Translations under genes and position numbers: made by a program
Origin: Pedobacter frigoris
GTDB lineage: Bacteria > Bacteroidota > Bacteroidia > Sphingobacteriales > Sphingobacteriaceae
Length of the DNA: 64,000 nt
NCBI RefSeq assembly: GCF_005116445.1
Contig: NZ_SWBQ01000001.1
Location: 1,240,001 to 1,304,000, forward strand
Reading direction: 5' to 3'
Notes under the pieces: model-generated
What the model was told of the DNA's origin: nothing
Database searches by the model: none
What the model saw: the letters and a program-made list of their open reading frames with translations, nothing else
Part shown: piece by piece, positions 8,921 through 17,839 of the stretch
Position numbering within the stretch: position 1 is the first letter of the stretch
How the letters are laid out: the number at the start of each line of letters is the position of its first letter

Positions 8921-10168
8921 ATGACTAAGTCATTATACGCTCATCAGGATACTACACTCTCCGACTTGCCCGGGGAAAAATGGGTAGATGTTCCTGATCT
9001 TACAGACTGTTATCGCGTTTCCAATTTAGGCAGGGTACGCAGGCTTCAGGGCCAGGGAAAAGACAAAAGAGGTTATATGCGTTTCAGAAAGGAAATGATC
9101 ATTAGCCCTGTCAAGAGATCAAGCTGGAATGCTTTTCTTAAAGAGGAAAGAATATATCTCGGTGTTTCATTAGTAAAAGAGAAAAAGATTCACAATTGGG
9201 GCTTAGCCAGATTGGTATGCTATTGTTTTGTACAGGAATTTGACCTGAAAGACAAAAACAACTACGTGCTTTACAAAGATGGAGATCCCGTGAATGTGGC
9301 TGCAGACAACCTATATGTCGGCACACCAAAAGATAAAAATCTTTTGATGCAGGCTCACGGGCGAAAATCTGACATATCCAGAAGCCTTAGTCCTGAGGAA
9401 ATAAAACTCAGACAATTAAAGATAAATGCTATTAAGAAGCAAAATGGTACTTATAAGATTAGCCGATATTCCGTTACAGGCAAATTATTGGAGACTTATC
9501 AAAATGCTATAGTTGCAAGTGCGGCTGTTAAAATTTTTAGCGGACAAATATCTGCTGCTGCAAGAGAAGGTCATCATACGCTGACCGCAGGCGGGTACAT
9601 CTGGAGGCGTGGTTCCGCACCTGAGATAGACGTGGCTCCCCTTCTAGAAAAGAAGTCGTTCGGGATGTCTCCGTTACTTTCTCAAAAGAAGCGTGTCGGT
9701 CAGTATGATTACAGCGGAAAGCTTGTAAATGCATACAGTACCGTGAGGGAAGCAGCCAGAGCTGTTGGAATTACTTTTGGATCTATTCATAAGGTAATCA
9801 GCGGGAAAAGAACCACCGCAGGTGGCTTTATATGGAGGCTAAGTATAAAAAATACCATTTCTGTAAAACATCTTAAACCTAAAAAGGCACAAAAGGTGTC
9901 GAGATACGATTTGGACGGCAAATGGATACAGACATACAACAATGTTCCGGAAGCCGCGAAGATTACAAAGATATTTGATAGCGAGATATATAAGGTACTA
10001 AACGACAAGGCATTAACGGCAGGGAATTTTATCTGGAGATATGGGGAATCATTGAGAATACCAATGAGTACTTTAAGAAATCATCCAAGGTTTAAGAAAT
10101 CAGTGCTGGAAAAATACCTTAAAAGTAAAAGACAGATTAATCTTGAAGCAATGATGCAGGAAATATAA
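8921..10168 (+). CDS. NUMOD4/NUMOD1 DNA-binding protein with degenerate HNH core
   Basis: 415 aa. Residues ~20-50 match NUMOD4 (EKWVDVPDLTDCYRVSNLGR). Next comes a region aligned with the NUMOD4-HNH endonuclease core (LARLVCYCF ... YKDGDPVNVAADNLYVGT). Functional relatives carry an NHxDGNxxNN-type motif, but here the metal/catalytic histidines are replaced (VLYKDGD). Three NUMOD1 repeats follow, each shaped (S/G)xYDxxGK...Y.....AA...GIxxIxxVxxGxxxTAGGFIWR, at about residues 180-230, 260-305 and 325-370. Family members are homing-endonuclease-like proteins. The missing His suggests DNA binding without cleavage, for example a domesticated regulator. It stands alone between a divergent ABC operon and a convergent lipoprotein. 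Confidence 0.82.
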   Translation: MTKSLYAHQDTTLSDLPGEKWVDVPDLTDCYRVSNLGRVRRLQGQGKDKRGYMRFRKEMIISPVKRSSWNAFLKEERIYLGVSLVKEKKIHNWGLARLVCYCFVQEFDLKDKNNYVLYKDGDPVNVAADNLYVGTPKDKNLLMQAHGRKSDISRSLSPEEIKLRQLKINAIKKQNGTYKISRYSVTGKLLETYQNAIVASAAVKIFSGQISAAAREGHHTLTAGGYIWRRGSAPEIDVAPLLEKKSFGMSPLLSQKKRVGQYDYSGKLVNAYSTVREAARAVGITFGSIHKVISGKRTTAGGFIWRLSIKNTISVKHLKPKKAQKVSRYDLDGKWIQTYNNVPEAAKITKIFDSEIYKVLNDKALTAGNFIWRYGESLRIPMSTLRNHPRFKKSVLEKYLKSKRQINLEAMMQEI

Positions 10169-10174
10169 TGTAAA

Positions 10175-10918
10175 TTACTTTTTCCTGCCTCCTATGTTTA
10201 CTACTGCACCAATGGTGAATAATGAATTGTTTGCATTCATATATTTTCGGCTATTTAGTCCAAAAGTGCCACTGGTTGTATATTGTAACTGAATATTTTC
10301 ACCTACGCGCATCCTGGTAAAAAAGATGGGTTCCAGGAAAACATTACCTTCTCTGATCTGGCCGACATTATTACGCATGAAAGTTTTCATTTCTACAGAA
10401 CTTATGCGTAGCGCTGTGCCGTAATTGATAGGGAAATCTGTACCGAAAAGTCTAAGGTTACTGTTTTTTTTAGAACTGTAGTTTACCTGAAAAAACGTCT
10501 TATTATAGGTAGCCTCTTCAAAATCTGTGCTCGTGAGCACATCATTGTCATCATAATTTCGGTAGGTCCTATTGGTCTTTCCATTACCATAACCTGCATA
10601 GATTTCGATGATCCTGTTGTCATCCGGACCAAAAGTATCAAAATAGCCACCACCAACTTCTACTACTTTATGTTTGTAATCTTTTTTCTCTCTTTCTGAA
10701 TTTATATATGAACCACCAAATAAGACACCTATATGGTTGCCGGCGGCGTATGCTCCATTTAAACTGAAGTTTCCTCTTAATGAGCCATGTAAACCACCAC
10801 TAAATTCCCCCTTTTGACTTAACATCGGCGTATTTGGTACGTTTGGCATATAAATAGAAGAACAAGAACTAAGGAATATTAAAGATAGATAAAGAAAAAA
10901 AGTATGGTTCTTAAACAT
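10175..10918 (-). CDS. Hypothetical outer-membrane beta-barrel-like lipoprotein
   Basis: 247 aa. The N-terminus is a lipoprotein signal with lipobox LSSC followed by SSIYMP. The remainder alternates hydrophobic and polar residues with many Gly and aromatic positions (GGLHGSLRGNFSLNGAY, HIGVLFGGSYIN, VVEVGGGYFD, IIEIYAGYG). It ends in a likely membrane strand, NSLFTIGAVVNIGG, as expected for a small outer-membrane or surface barrel. No named family is recognized. Its stop lies 6 nt from the stop of the convergent NUMOD gene, and the GH20 gene at 10963-12906 lies directly upstream in the same direction. It may therefore be the distal gene of the sialic-acid operon. Confidence 0.7.
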   Translation of the reverse strand: MFKNHTFFLYLSLIFLSSCSSIYMPNVPNTPMLSQKGEFSGGLHGSLRGNFSLNGAYAAGNHIGVLFGGSYINSEREKKDYKHKVVEVGGGYFDTFGPDDNRIIEIYAGYGNGKTNRTYRNYDDNDVLTSTDFEEATYNKTFFQVNYSSKKNSNLRLFGTDFPINYGTALRISSVEMKTFMRNNVGQIREGNVFLEPIFFTRMRVGENIQLQYTTSGTFGLNSRKYMNANNSLFTIGAVVNIGGRKK

Positions 10919-10962
10919 AAATCAACTGGTTGGTACGTAATATTTGCTGATCCCCAACAAAT

Positions 10963-12906
10963 TTAACGCCAAGGTACGACAGTAAACATCCATTTTTCAG
11001 GATTTTTCCAATCTATGCCTCTAAAACTTGCGATCGGGAGTTTAACTAGTATTTTATTCCAGCCTTTTTTCAGTTGAATTTTAGTTGGTTCCCTAAATTC
11101 ATATCCTTCATCAACTAAAGGCTTTTCAAGATCGCCTTCCATTCCTGCTTGTTTCCATGCAGGGGGCGGGATCAACTCGTTATTTACATAAACAGCACTC
11201 TTTCGGTTATCCCAGGTGCCAGACTTCGGCGAGCTGGATGCATATGATCTGGAGATATTATTGAAACCTATCCAAAAATCCTGTATTTTGTTTTCATCAC
11301 TCCAGATTTGCGTAACTGCATACCATGTCGTATTTTCTTTAGGAGTTTCCAATAACCCCTTTACTTGTGGAGCCCACCAGTGTCTCAAAACTACAGTTCC
11401 TCCAATAGCAGTTAAAGTTGGTTTCATTTTATTGGCATCAAAGCCGGGGAATTCCGGATCAAGTCGCTTATCCAGATCCCCACCATTTTCATATGGGCCA
11501 TAAAGTTTCCACGTGGTAGAACACTGTTTTACGTAGGGAAAGGGAATATTACCGAAATGCAGTTTTTTATGCACCAGGAGTCTGTTCTCAAATTCTGAAA
11601 AGGTGATAGCCTCTGCACTTCCTTTTAAGCCGATATTGGCCTGCCATCCTTCTAAGCCTCCGCCTTTCCAACTGCGTTCAGCAAAAGCGAGCATAGCAGG
11701 ATACACCGGGTTTTGAGTAAATACATCCTGAGGTATATTTACTCTTCGGTCTGGCCACATACAGATAATCCCACCTAAAGCAACACTATTACCTTTGTCC
11801 AGATTAGCTATTTTGCGATGAAATATGGTCGCAACAGATTCCAGCGGATCCATGTGATTCAAATACAAATGACGGGAATCGATGTATTTGATATTGGGGT
11901 TTGTACTTACTTTTGTGGCACCTTCCATCCACAACTGCCTGATCGTACTCTCTGTAAAATTACCCCCAGGCTCCCACCCTATAACCTTTTTTCCTAATTG
12001 CTCTATCAATGCAGTTACTTCAGGAAGGAAATTCTTATTGGTGATTTTAACTTCATCAGCTCCAATATGAAGATATTCCACGTCATAGGTAGCACAAAAC
12101 TCTTTGATTATCTTTTTTACGATTAATAAGCCGCTATCGCTTTGCATATCCATCTTCATCGCTCTTTTAAAGGCAGCACTATGCCCCGGCATGTCTATTT
12201 CCGGGATTAAAGTGATCTGCCTTGCCTTACAATAGGCAATCAATTCCTTCAGGTCATTTTGCGTATAAAATTGTCCCTTATTACGAATCATCGTTTCCGG
12301 ATTTGTAAGCTGAGGATAAAGTTTACTTTCCAGTCGCCATGCTATATCTTCTGTAAAGTGGAAATGAAAGATATTGAGTTTGTAACTTGCCATCACATCA
12401 ATCTGCTGCTTTAACAAATCCATAGGCATAAAATTGCGACCGGCATCAATCATATATCCACGCCATGCGAAAGCCGGAGCGTCTTCAATATGACATTCGC
12501 CGATCTTATTTGCATTTCCAACCAGTTGTTTTAATGTTTGTATTCCATAGAACATTCCAGCATCGCCTGAAGCTTTTACCTGAATGGCTTTTGGACCGAC
12601 ATCGAGGCGGTAAGCTTCTTGACTGGCAATAGAGCTCGTTTCAAGTATGATTGCCGGCAGTTTATCTTTATTTTCGCTGACTATTGGAATTTTGACTCCC
12701 TTGCTCCTTAAGTATTCCTGGAGTACGATTGCGTTACCTCTCAGTTTAGCATCAGTAATTACGATCTTCTTATAACTTTTTAAATTAAATTGCGCTTTCC
12801 CCCATTCGATTTTATTTGGGAGCGGGATTAAAGCAGGCCTGCTGGTTTTAGAAACCTGAGCAGAAACATTTAAAGAAAACAGCAATATCCAAAAGTATCT
12901 AAGCAT
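10963..12906 (-). CDS. GH20 beta-N-acetylhexosaminidase
   Basis: 647 aa, secreted (signal peptide to ~residue 17, NVSAQ). Residues ~20-140 are the GH20b-like N-terminal domain. The TIM barrel begins at FAWRGYMIDAGRNFM (147-160), with HFHFTED and PEIDMPGHS. The catalytic Asp-Glu pair of substrate-assisted hydrolysis is D284-E285 in HIGADEV. The C-terminal ~170 residues form an extra beta-rich domain. It removes terminal GlcNAc or GalNAc residues, a step needed once sialic acid is stripped from host-type glycans. Near the 3' end of the nan operon. Confidence 0.93.
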   Translation of the reverse strand: MLRYFWILLFSLNVSAQVSKTSRPALIPLPNKIEWGKAQFNLKSYKKIVITDAKLRGNAIVLQEYLRSKGVKIPIVSENKDKLPAIILETSSIASQEAYRLDVGPKAIQVKASGDAGMFYGIQTLKQLVGNANKIGECHIEDAPAFAWRGYMIDAGRNFMPMDLLKQQIDVMASYKLNIFHFHFTEDIAWRLESKLYPQLTNPETMIRNKGQFYTQNDLKELIAYCKARQITLIPEIDMPGHSAAFKRAMKMDMQSDSGLLIVKKIIKEFCATYDVEYLHIGADEVKITNKNFLPEVTALIEQLGKKVIGWEPGGNFTESTIRQLWMEGATKVSTNPNIKYIDSRHLYLNHMDPLESVATIFHRKIANLDKGNSVALGGIICMWPDRRVNIPQDVFTQNPVYPAMLAFAERSWKGGGLEGWQANIGLKGSAEAITFSEFENRLLVHKKLHFGNIPFPYVKQCSTTWKLYGPYENGGDLDKRLDPEFPGFDANKMKPTLTAIGGTVVLRHWWAPQVKGLLETPKENTTWYAVTQIWSDENKIQDFWIGFNNISRSYASSSPKSGTWDNRKSAVYVNNELIPPPAWKQAGMEGDLEKPLVDEGYEFREPTKIQLKKGWNKILVKLPIASFRGIDWKNPEKWMFTVVPWR

Positions 12907-12944
12907 AATTATTCATTTCTAGTTAACAGTCAATTGCATAAATT

Positions 12945-14126
12945 TTACTTATTAATTTCTTTAAGTAACTGCAGGCAATACCATTCTTGTCTGGGCAGGT
13001 GAAAAGGCCCTTTAAATAAATTGCCTTTCGCCGTTTGTGCTATACTCCCATCTCTGTGCAAATAGCCAAACCATTCTCCGTTATCCTTATCATAAAAATG
13101 TTTATAAGCGTAATCATGAACCAGTTTATGCCACTCTGCATATTTTTGGTCACCTGTAATGCTATAAGCTAATAAGGTAGCGATTATAACCTCATTGTGC
13201 GGCCACCAGAATTTCATATCCTGCCAGTATTCCTGTACGGGTTTATCGTATACATCCCTGAAATACATAATCCCGCCATGTTCCCTGTCCCAGCCTCTTT
13301 CCCACATGTAATCCAGCATTTTACAACCTAATGCAATCAATTTGGGATCATTATTTCTATATTTTGCTTCATGCAGGATAAACCATGCACCTTCGATAGC
13401 ATGACCAGGGTTTAGCGTACGTCCATCTATATGGTCTATGATGCTTCCATCTGGTGCCACCTGCTCCATCACACACTTGATGTCGTCTTTTACAAAATAA
13501 GTTTCTATTTCATTGATCCATTTATCTATCCATTCATCACAACGCGGGTCACCTATATTTTCCCGAAGTTGCTGGGCCGTATTCATCATGATCATCGGCA
13601 CGCCAATTCCCTTTGACGGTCTGGTATCTGCATATTTAGGGGGAAACAGCCCTGGTGTAGTGGCATATTCAATACATTTTCCAAAGAGATACCTCGCCTT
13701 TTCGGCAGCCGCTTCGTCTCCGCTAGCCTTTGCATAAGCTGCGTTTGCGATAACCGCAAAAGTTTCAGAAAAAAAGTAGCGACGCTTGCGTATCGGTTTA
13801 CCATCCCTTGTCACATGAAAGAACATCTGTCCATCTGTATCAAAACAATGATTATTAAGAAAATCTATGCCTGATTTTGCACCATCCAACCATTTCTGTT
13901 TTCTCTCTATTGTATTGTACAGGGTAGACAAAAGCCATGCTGCCCTTCCCTGAATCCAAACGGCCTTATCATCATCGATCAAACTACCGTCCTGATCGCG
14001 CATCAAAAGATAACCGCCAAATTCCTGATCTACGGACCTCGGAAACCAGAATGGTACAGTGTCATTTAAGAGTTGATGTTCATAAAATTCCTGGAGTTCT
14101 TGTAAGTCTTTAGATGTATAACCCAT
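12945..14126 (-). CDS. AGE-family N-acylglucosamine 2-epimerase (ManNAc to GlcNAc)
   Basis: 393 aa, cytosolic, (alpha/alpha)6-barrel family of renin-binding-protein-type epimerases. Recognizable segments are FGGYLLMRDQDGS, VWIQGRAAWLLSTLYN, FFHVTRDGKPIRKRRYFFSE, HAIEGAWFILHEA, FWWPHNEVIIA and GEWFGYLHRDG, all carrying family active-site residues (Arg, His, Glu). In Bacteroidota sialic-acid loci this enzyme replaces the ManNAc kinase/NanE route, turning ManNAc released by NanA directly into GlcNAc. A GlcNAc kinase and NagA/NagB are not in the window. It lies in the nan operon, 28 nt downstream of the O-acetylesterase. Confidence 0.92.
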   Translation of the reverse strand: MGYTSKDLQELQEFYEHQLLNDTVPFWFPRSVDQEFGGYLLMRDQDGSLIDDDKAVWIQGRAAWLLSTLYNTIERKQKWLDGAKSGIDFLNNHCFDTDGQMFFHVTRDGKPIRKRRYFFSETFAVIANAAYAKASGDEAAAEKARYLFGKCIEYATTPGLFPPKYADTRPSKGIGVPMIMMNTAQQLRENIGDPRCDEWIDKWINEIETYFVKDDIKCVMEQVAPDGSIIDHIDGRTLNPGHAIEGAWFILHEAKYRNNDPKLIALGCKMLDYMWERGWDREHGGIMYFRDVYDKPVQEYWQDMKFWWPHNEVIIATLLAYSITGDQKYAEWHKLVHDYAYKHFYDKDNGEWFGYLHRDGSIAQTAKGNLFKGPFHLPRQEWYCLQLLKEINK

Positions 14127-14154
14127 TTTTAATTAGTTATTTAATGATATTTAA

Positions 14155-16233
14155 TTAATTTTTTAAATCAATTGAAAAAGTAGAAGCCGGAAGACCGGTT
14201 TCATCGACAAGATTGGCTTTGGTAAATGGTTGCCATGCATACAATACCTTTTTGATCCTCTCACCTGCAGGGATATCAATTATCACTGATTTTCTTTTGA
14301 TGATGCCTTTTACCGAAATATGGTATCCCTTGTCATTTACAAGCTCGAAACCGATAAGTGGCTGATGGTTAACTGTTTTTAACACATTGACTTCAGTAAA
14401 AGAAACGGTGATCTTGTCCTGAATTTGCTTTGCTTCAAAAGCTGCCGGACCACGGGCACTGATTTTTTTATTGTAAGTATTCTTTAAAGCAAGTAAAGCC
14501 AGACGCTCCCCGATTTCCTTTTTCCTTACTGGATGTACATTCAATGAGTCGCCGAGATCCGAGCTTACCGCCATTCCACTATTTTTAATGCTGTATTGGA
14601 GTTCCCGTTGCAGGTTTCTAAAAGCAGGCCATGAAGCGCGGTCTATACCAGATAGCTGCACATAATAAAATGGAAAGTCATATCCCCATTTTTTACGCCA
14701 ACTGTCAACTAATACAGGAAACGTATGACTGTATTGTTCAAGGTTTTGCGCATTACTTTCACCCTGATACCAGATCACTCCTTTAATGGGATATTCTATC
14801 AGCTTGGAGACTCCGGCTTCATAATTATATGCGGGCTCGTAAGGGTGTCGTTGTTTAGACTTAAGCGCATTCTTTAAGTTTACATCTGCACGCTCCCTTG
14901 CCCATTGCTGAATAAAATCCGACTTCCGCCAGTTTGTGAGCACATCTACGAGTTGTTCATCATATTCCATTGTAAAACGGTCTATCCAGGATTCAATAAT
15001 GCTTCCCCCAACCGCCAGCTGTATCAATCCAATGGGTATGTTTTCTTCCTGAACCAGTTTCTTTCCGAAATAGTAACCCACAGCAGAAAAATCAGAAAGA
15101 TTCTTCGCATCACTAATGCCCCATTTACCTGAAAAATACTGTAGCTGATTTACTTTTTCTAATGTTAATAAATCCCAGGCTGTATTGTTGGTTTCAACTA
15201 AGGCATCAAATTTCAACACCCTCAGTGTTGGATTTTCTTTAATATCCCTGAGTTCAACTTTGCCAGTTGCAGCAGCATTTAAAGGAAAAGCCATATTGGA
15301 CTGTCCGGAACACAGCCAGACATCTCCCACCAGAATGTCTTTTAAAGTTGTTTTTGAACCTTGACAATTGATATCAATTTCAAACGGACCACCTGCCTTC
15401 ATCTCCGGAAATTCTACCCTCCATTTACCATATTGATCTGCTGCGGTTTCCTTTCTATTTCCATTAAAGTTCACAACAATCTTTGCGAAAGCATTTGCCA
15501 TACCATAAACAGGGATCAGCTTATCTCTCTGCAACACCATATGCTCCGAAAATACTGAAGAGAGTTTTAGCCCTCCGTAATTTCCAGTCAAGTGATTATA
15601 TACAGCTTGTGCTATAATTTTGGCACCCTCCTTATCGGGATGCAGGTTGTCGGGAAATAGATCAGGTCGACTGTACAAAGGCGTATTTAAATCAATCAGT
15701 CCGGTCTTATTAGCAGACGCAATCTGAGGAATCAAACCCTGTATCTGCCAATACCAGTCACGTGTACCTGATTTAAATCTTGGATGCTCATTAAAGATTG
15801 GTGTCAAACGACAGATGTATATTTTGACCGCAGGATTTTGCTTTCTGAGGGTAGCTATCAGCCATGCATAATCTGGTGCAAAATCATCCCTGAAATCGGG
15901 CCAGTCGCGTGGATCAGTATCATTCAAACCAAGATGTACTATAGCTATATCCGGATAAAAATCCATAGCAGCGCTAAATGCTTTGGTCTTGTAGTAAGGG
16001 TTATGACCTTTTTTCAGTAAAGTGGCACCGCTTAGCCCAAAATTACCAACTTCATAACCTGCTCCCAGCAGATTTTGCAGGACAGCCGGATAAGCTTCCC
16101 TGGACGGATCTTTCAAAAGATAACCATAGGTTACAGAATTACCTATACATGCAACCTTTAACGGCTTATTTTGAGCCATGAGGTTTAATTGCAGCAACGA
16201 AAGACAAAAGACTAAAAATGACCTAATCATCAT
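14155..16233 (-). CDS. nanS: Bimodular sialate O-acetylesterase (SGNH + DUF303)
   Basis: 692 aa with signal peptide (to ~residue 20). Two hydrolase modules are visible. Residues ~22-215 form an SGNH/GDSL domain with GNSVTYG (block I), LGLND (block III) and DNLHPD (block V Asp-His). Residues ~220-690 form a sialate O-acetylesterase domain with nucleophile motif CSGQSNM, IWYQGESN and a late HP motif. It would remove O-acetyl groups that block sialidase and lyase action. A two-esterase-domain NanS is known from Tannerella forsythia, and this length and order fit that arrangement. Two Met codons open the frame; either could be used. The gene is separated from sialidase by 12 nt. Confidence 0.92.
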   Translation of the reverse strand: MMIRSFLVFCLSLLQLNLMAQNKPLKVACIGNSVTYGYLLKDPSREAYPAVLQNLLGAGYEVGNFGLSGATLLKKGHNPYYKTKAFSAAMDFYPDIAIVHLGLNDTDPRDWPDFRDDFAPDYAWLIATLRKQNPAVKIYICRLTPIFNEHPRFKSGTRDWYWQIQGLIPQIASANKTGLIDLNTPLYSRPDLFPDNLHPDKEGAKIIAQAVYNHLTGNYGGLKLSSVFSEHMVLQRDKLIPVYGMANAFAKIVVNFNGNRKETAADQYGKWRVEFPEMKAGGPFEIDINCQGSKTTLKDILVGDVWLCSGQSNMAFPLNAAATGKVELRDIKENPTLRVLKFDALVETNNTAWDLLTLEKVNQLQYFSGKWGISDAKNLSDFSAVGYYFGKKLVQEENIPIGLIQLAVGGSIIESWIDRFTMEYDEQLVDVLTNWRKSDFIQQWARERADVNLKNALKSKQRHPYEPAYNYEAGVSKLIEYPIKGVIWYQGESNAQNLEQYSHTFPVLVDSWRKKWGYDFPFYYVQLSGIDRASWPAFRNLQRELQYSIKNSGMAVSSDLGDSLNVHPVRKKEIGERLALLALKNTYNKKISARGPAAFEAKQIQDKITVSFTEVNVLKTVNHQPLIGFELVNDKGYHISVKGIIKRKSVIIDIPAGERIKKVLYAWQPFTKANLVDETGLPASTFSIDLKN

Positions 16234-16245
16234 AGATGGCGTCGA

Positions 16246-17811
16246 TTATTTAATAATGTCGCTTACAGGAATCTTCACAAATAGCAGACTTCTGATGCCT
16301 TCATATAAAATCCCGATATGATTGTCATCTACTTTACTCAACGCTGAATATCCATAAGATTTCCGCTCGTCGATCAATAACTGATTGGCTGGCAACCAGG
16401 TTTCTCCCATATCCAGACTCGCTTTGATGGTAAAATCCTGTCTTGACTTCGGGTTGTTTTGGTTGCTAAAAAACAGCACGTCTTTCATTTCACCTTTTAT
16501 ATTTACACGAGCTTTGATAAAACCGGCCATACATACCGGATCTGTCAACGTGTTGTAAGACGTTGCATGTGTACTCCAGCTTTGTCCCATATTTGTTGTT
16601 GTTGACACACTTCTGAACTTACCTCTGTTATCTCTCATGTTCAGCATAAGCGTTCCCGGTGTAGTTTCTACCAACTGACTTTCAGTAGTATTAGATTTGG
16701 CCCCTATCCCGCTTTTCCAGGTCTTGCCATGATCCTCACTGTAGATCAATGTAGAATGCGGCATTTTCTGTGCATCCCAGTATTGTGCAGGAAAAACAAG
16801 CTTACCATCAGCCATTGCAATACCATTGCCCGGGCCCGGGAAAAACAATCTCCATTCCGGATTTTTCACCTGTTTGGTGATGCTATAAGGCTTTGCCCAG
16901 GTCAGTCCATCGTCTGTACTAAATGTTAATGCAAACTGACCCGTTTCTTCGGGTGTTAAACCAGGACCAGAACCAGCTATAGAGCGATTTCCTTTACTCC
17001 ATAATGCAGTCACCCAAATGGTCTTAGTCGCTGGGTCGAATAAAATAGCAGGATCGCCCACACCACTATTGTCATTTGGCCCTTCCATATCCATGATATT
17101 TTTCATTCCTTCCCAGGTTTCCCCTTGATCAGTACTTCTGCTCATACCCACATCTATATTTGCAGGAAGATCGCCGCTATGGTCATACCTGATGTCATAA
17201 ACAGAGATGAGTGTGCCCTTATCTGTAGTAATCATTCCTGGAATCCTATAGGTATGCACATTCTCATCTTTCGCCTTGCGGATGGCAATACCGAGATACC
17301 TTTTACCGGATTTTGCCTGTTCTATTTTATAGCCCAATCCTGTGGCATCTTTTAGGAGATGGGCCTTGATATCAAACGCCTTTTCTGTATTTGCACTTTC
17401 TTTCAAACGGACACTCAACCACAAATGGTGAATTCCGGGAGTTAATTTTTTGCTGAAGGAAATGGTAAATGTCCTGGCTCCGGATGTAATGCTGCCTAAC
17501 AACTGATCAGTAGTGAATTCAGCTTTATCGTTGCTGCCGTAAACCTCAAGTTCAGCAATATCCTGAACATTACCAGATATAGTTCCGCTGAGTTGCTGAT
17601 ATGTAATTTCCTGATTTCCTGCAGGTATGTTTACCTTGATGTGCAGGAAAGGATTAGTTTCCATTCTTTTAAAAATGGGGTTTATGGTAGGGACAGCAGT
17701 GATTTTTATCGCATTGCTGCCAGCGTTATTATAAATTTTTTGTGTACAGGAATAGAAAAATACCGGTGCCAGTATCATCAATAGTCCCGAAAATTTGTTA
17801 ACCTTTTTCAT
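16246..17811 (-). CDS. nanH: GH33 exo-alpha-sialidase, lipoprotein
   Basis: 521 aa. Lipobox FYSC places lipidated Cys at residue 22. Residues ~35-165 form the beta-sandwich N-domain of Bacteroidota sialidases. The six-blade propeller begins with YRIP (188-191), carrying the first Arg of the carboxylate-binding triad, followed by DIRYDHSGDLP with the likely acid/base Asp. Asp-boxes are visible as STDQGETW, STDDGLTW, SEDHGKTW, TTNMGQSW and SLDMGETW. It cleaves terminal sialic acid at the cell surface. It sits inside the nan operon between the transporter and the O-acetylesterase. Confidence 0.95.
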   Translation of the reverse strand: MKKVNKFSGLLMILAPVFFYSCTQKIYNNAGSNAIKITAVPTINPIFKRMETNPFLHIKVNIPAGNQEITYQQLSGTISGNVQDIAELEVYGSNDKAEFTTDQLLGSITSGARTFTISFSKKLTPGIHHLWLSVRLKESANTEKAFDIKAHLLKDATGLGYKIEQAKSGKRYLGIAIRKAKDENVHTYRIPGMITTDKGTLISVYDIRYDHSGDLPANIDVGMSRSTDQGETWEGMKNIMDMEGPNDNSGVGDPAILFDPATKTIWVTALWSKGNRSIAGSGPGLTPEETGQFALTFSTDDGLTWAKPYSITKQVKNPEWRLFFPGPGNGIAMADGKLVFPAQYWDAQKMPHSTLIYSEDHGKTWKSGIGAKSNTTESQLVETTPGTLMLNMRDNRGKFRSVSTTTNMGQSWSTHATSYNTLTDPVCMAGFIKARVNIKGEMKDVLFFSNQNNPKSRQDFTIKASLDMGETWLPANQLLIDERKSYGYSALSKVDDNHIGILYEGIRSLLFVKIPVSDIIK

Positions 17812-17839
17812 GTTGTGCGTGTTTATGTTAAAGTATCAA

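Noticed and set aside
8921..10168. Active HNH homing endonuclease inside an intron or intein
   Set aside because: No interrupted host gene, no intein splice motifs, and the HNH histidines are missing.
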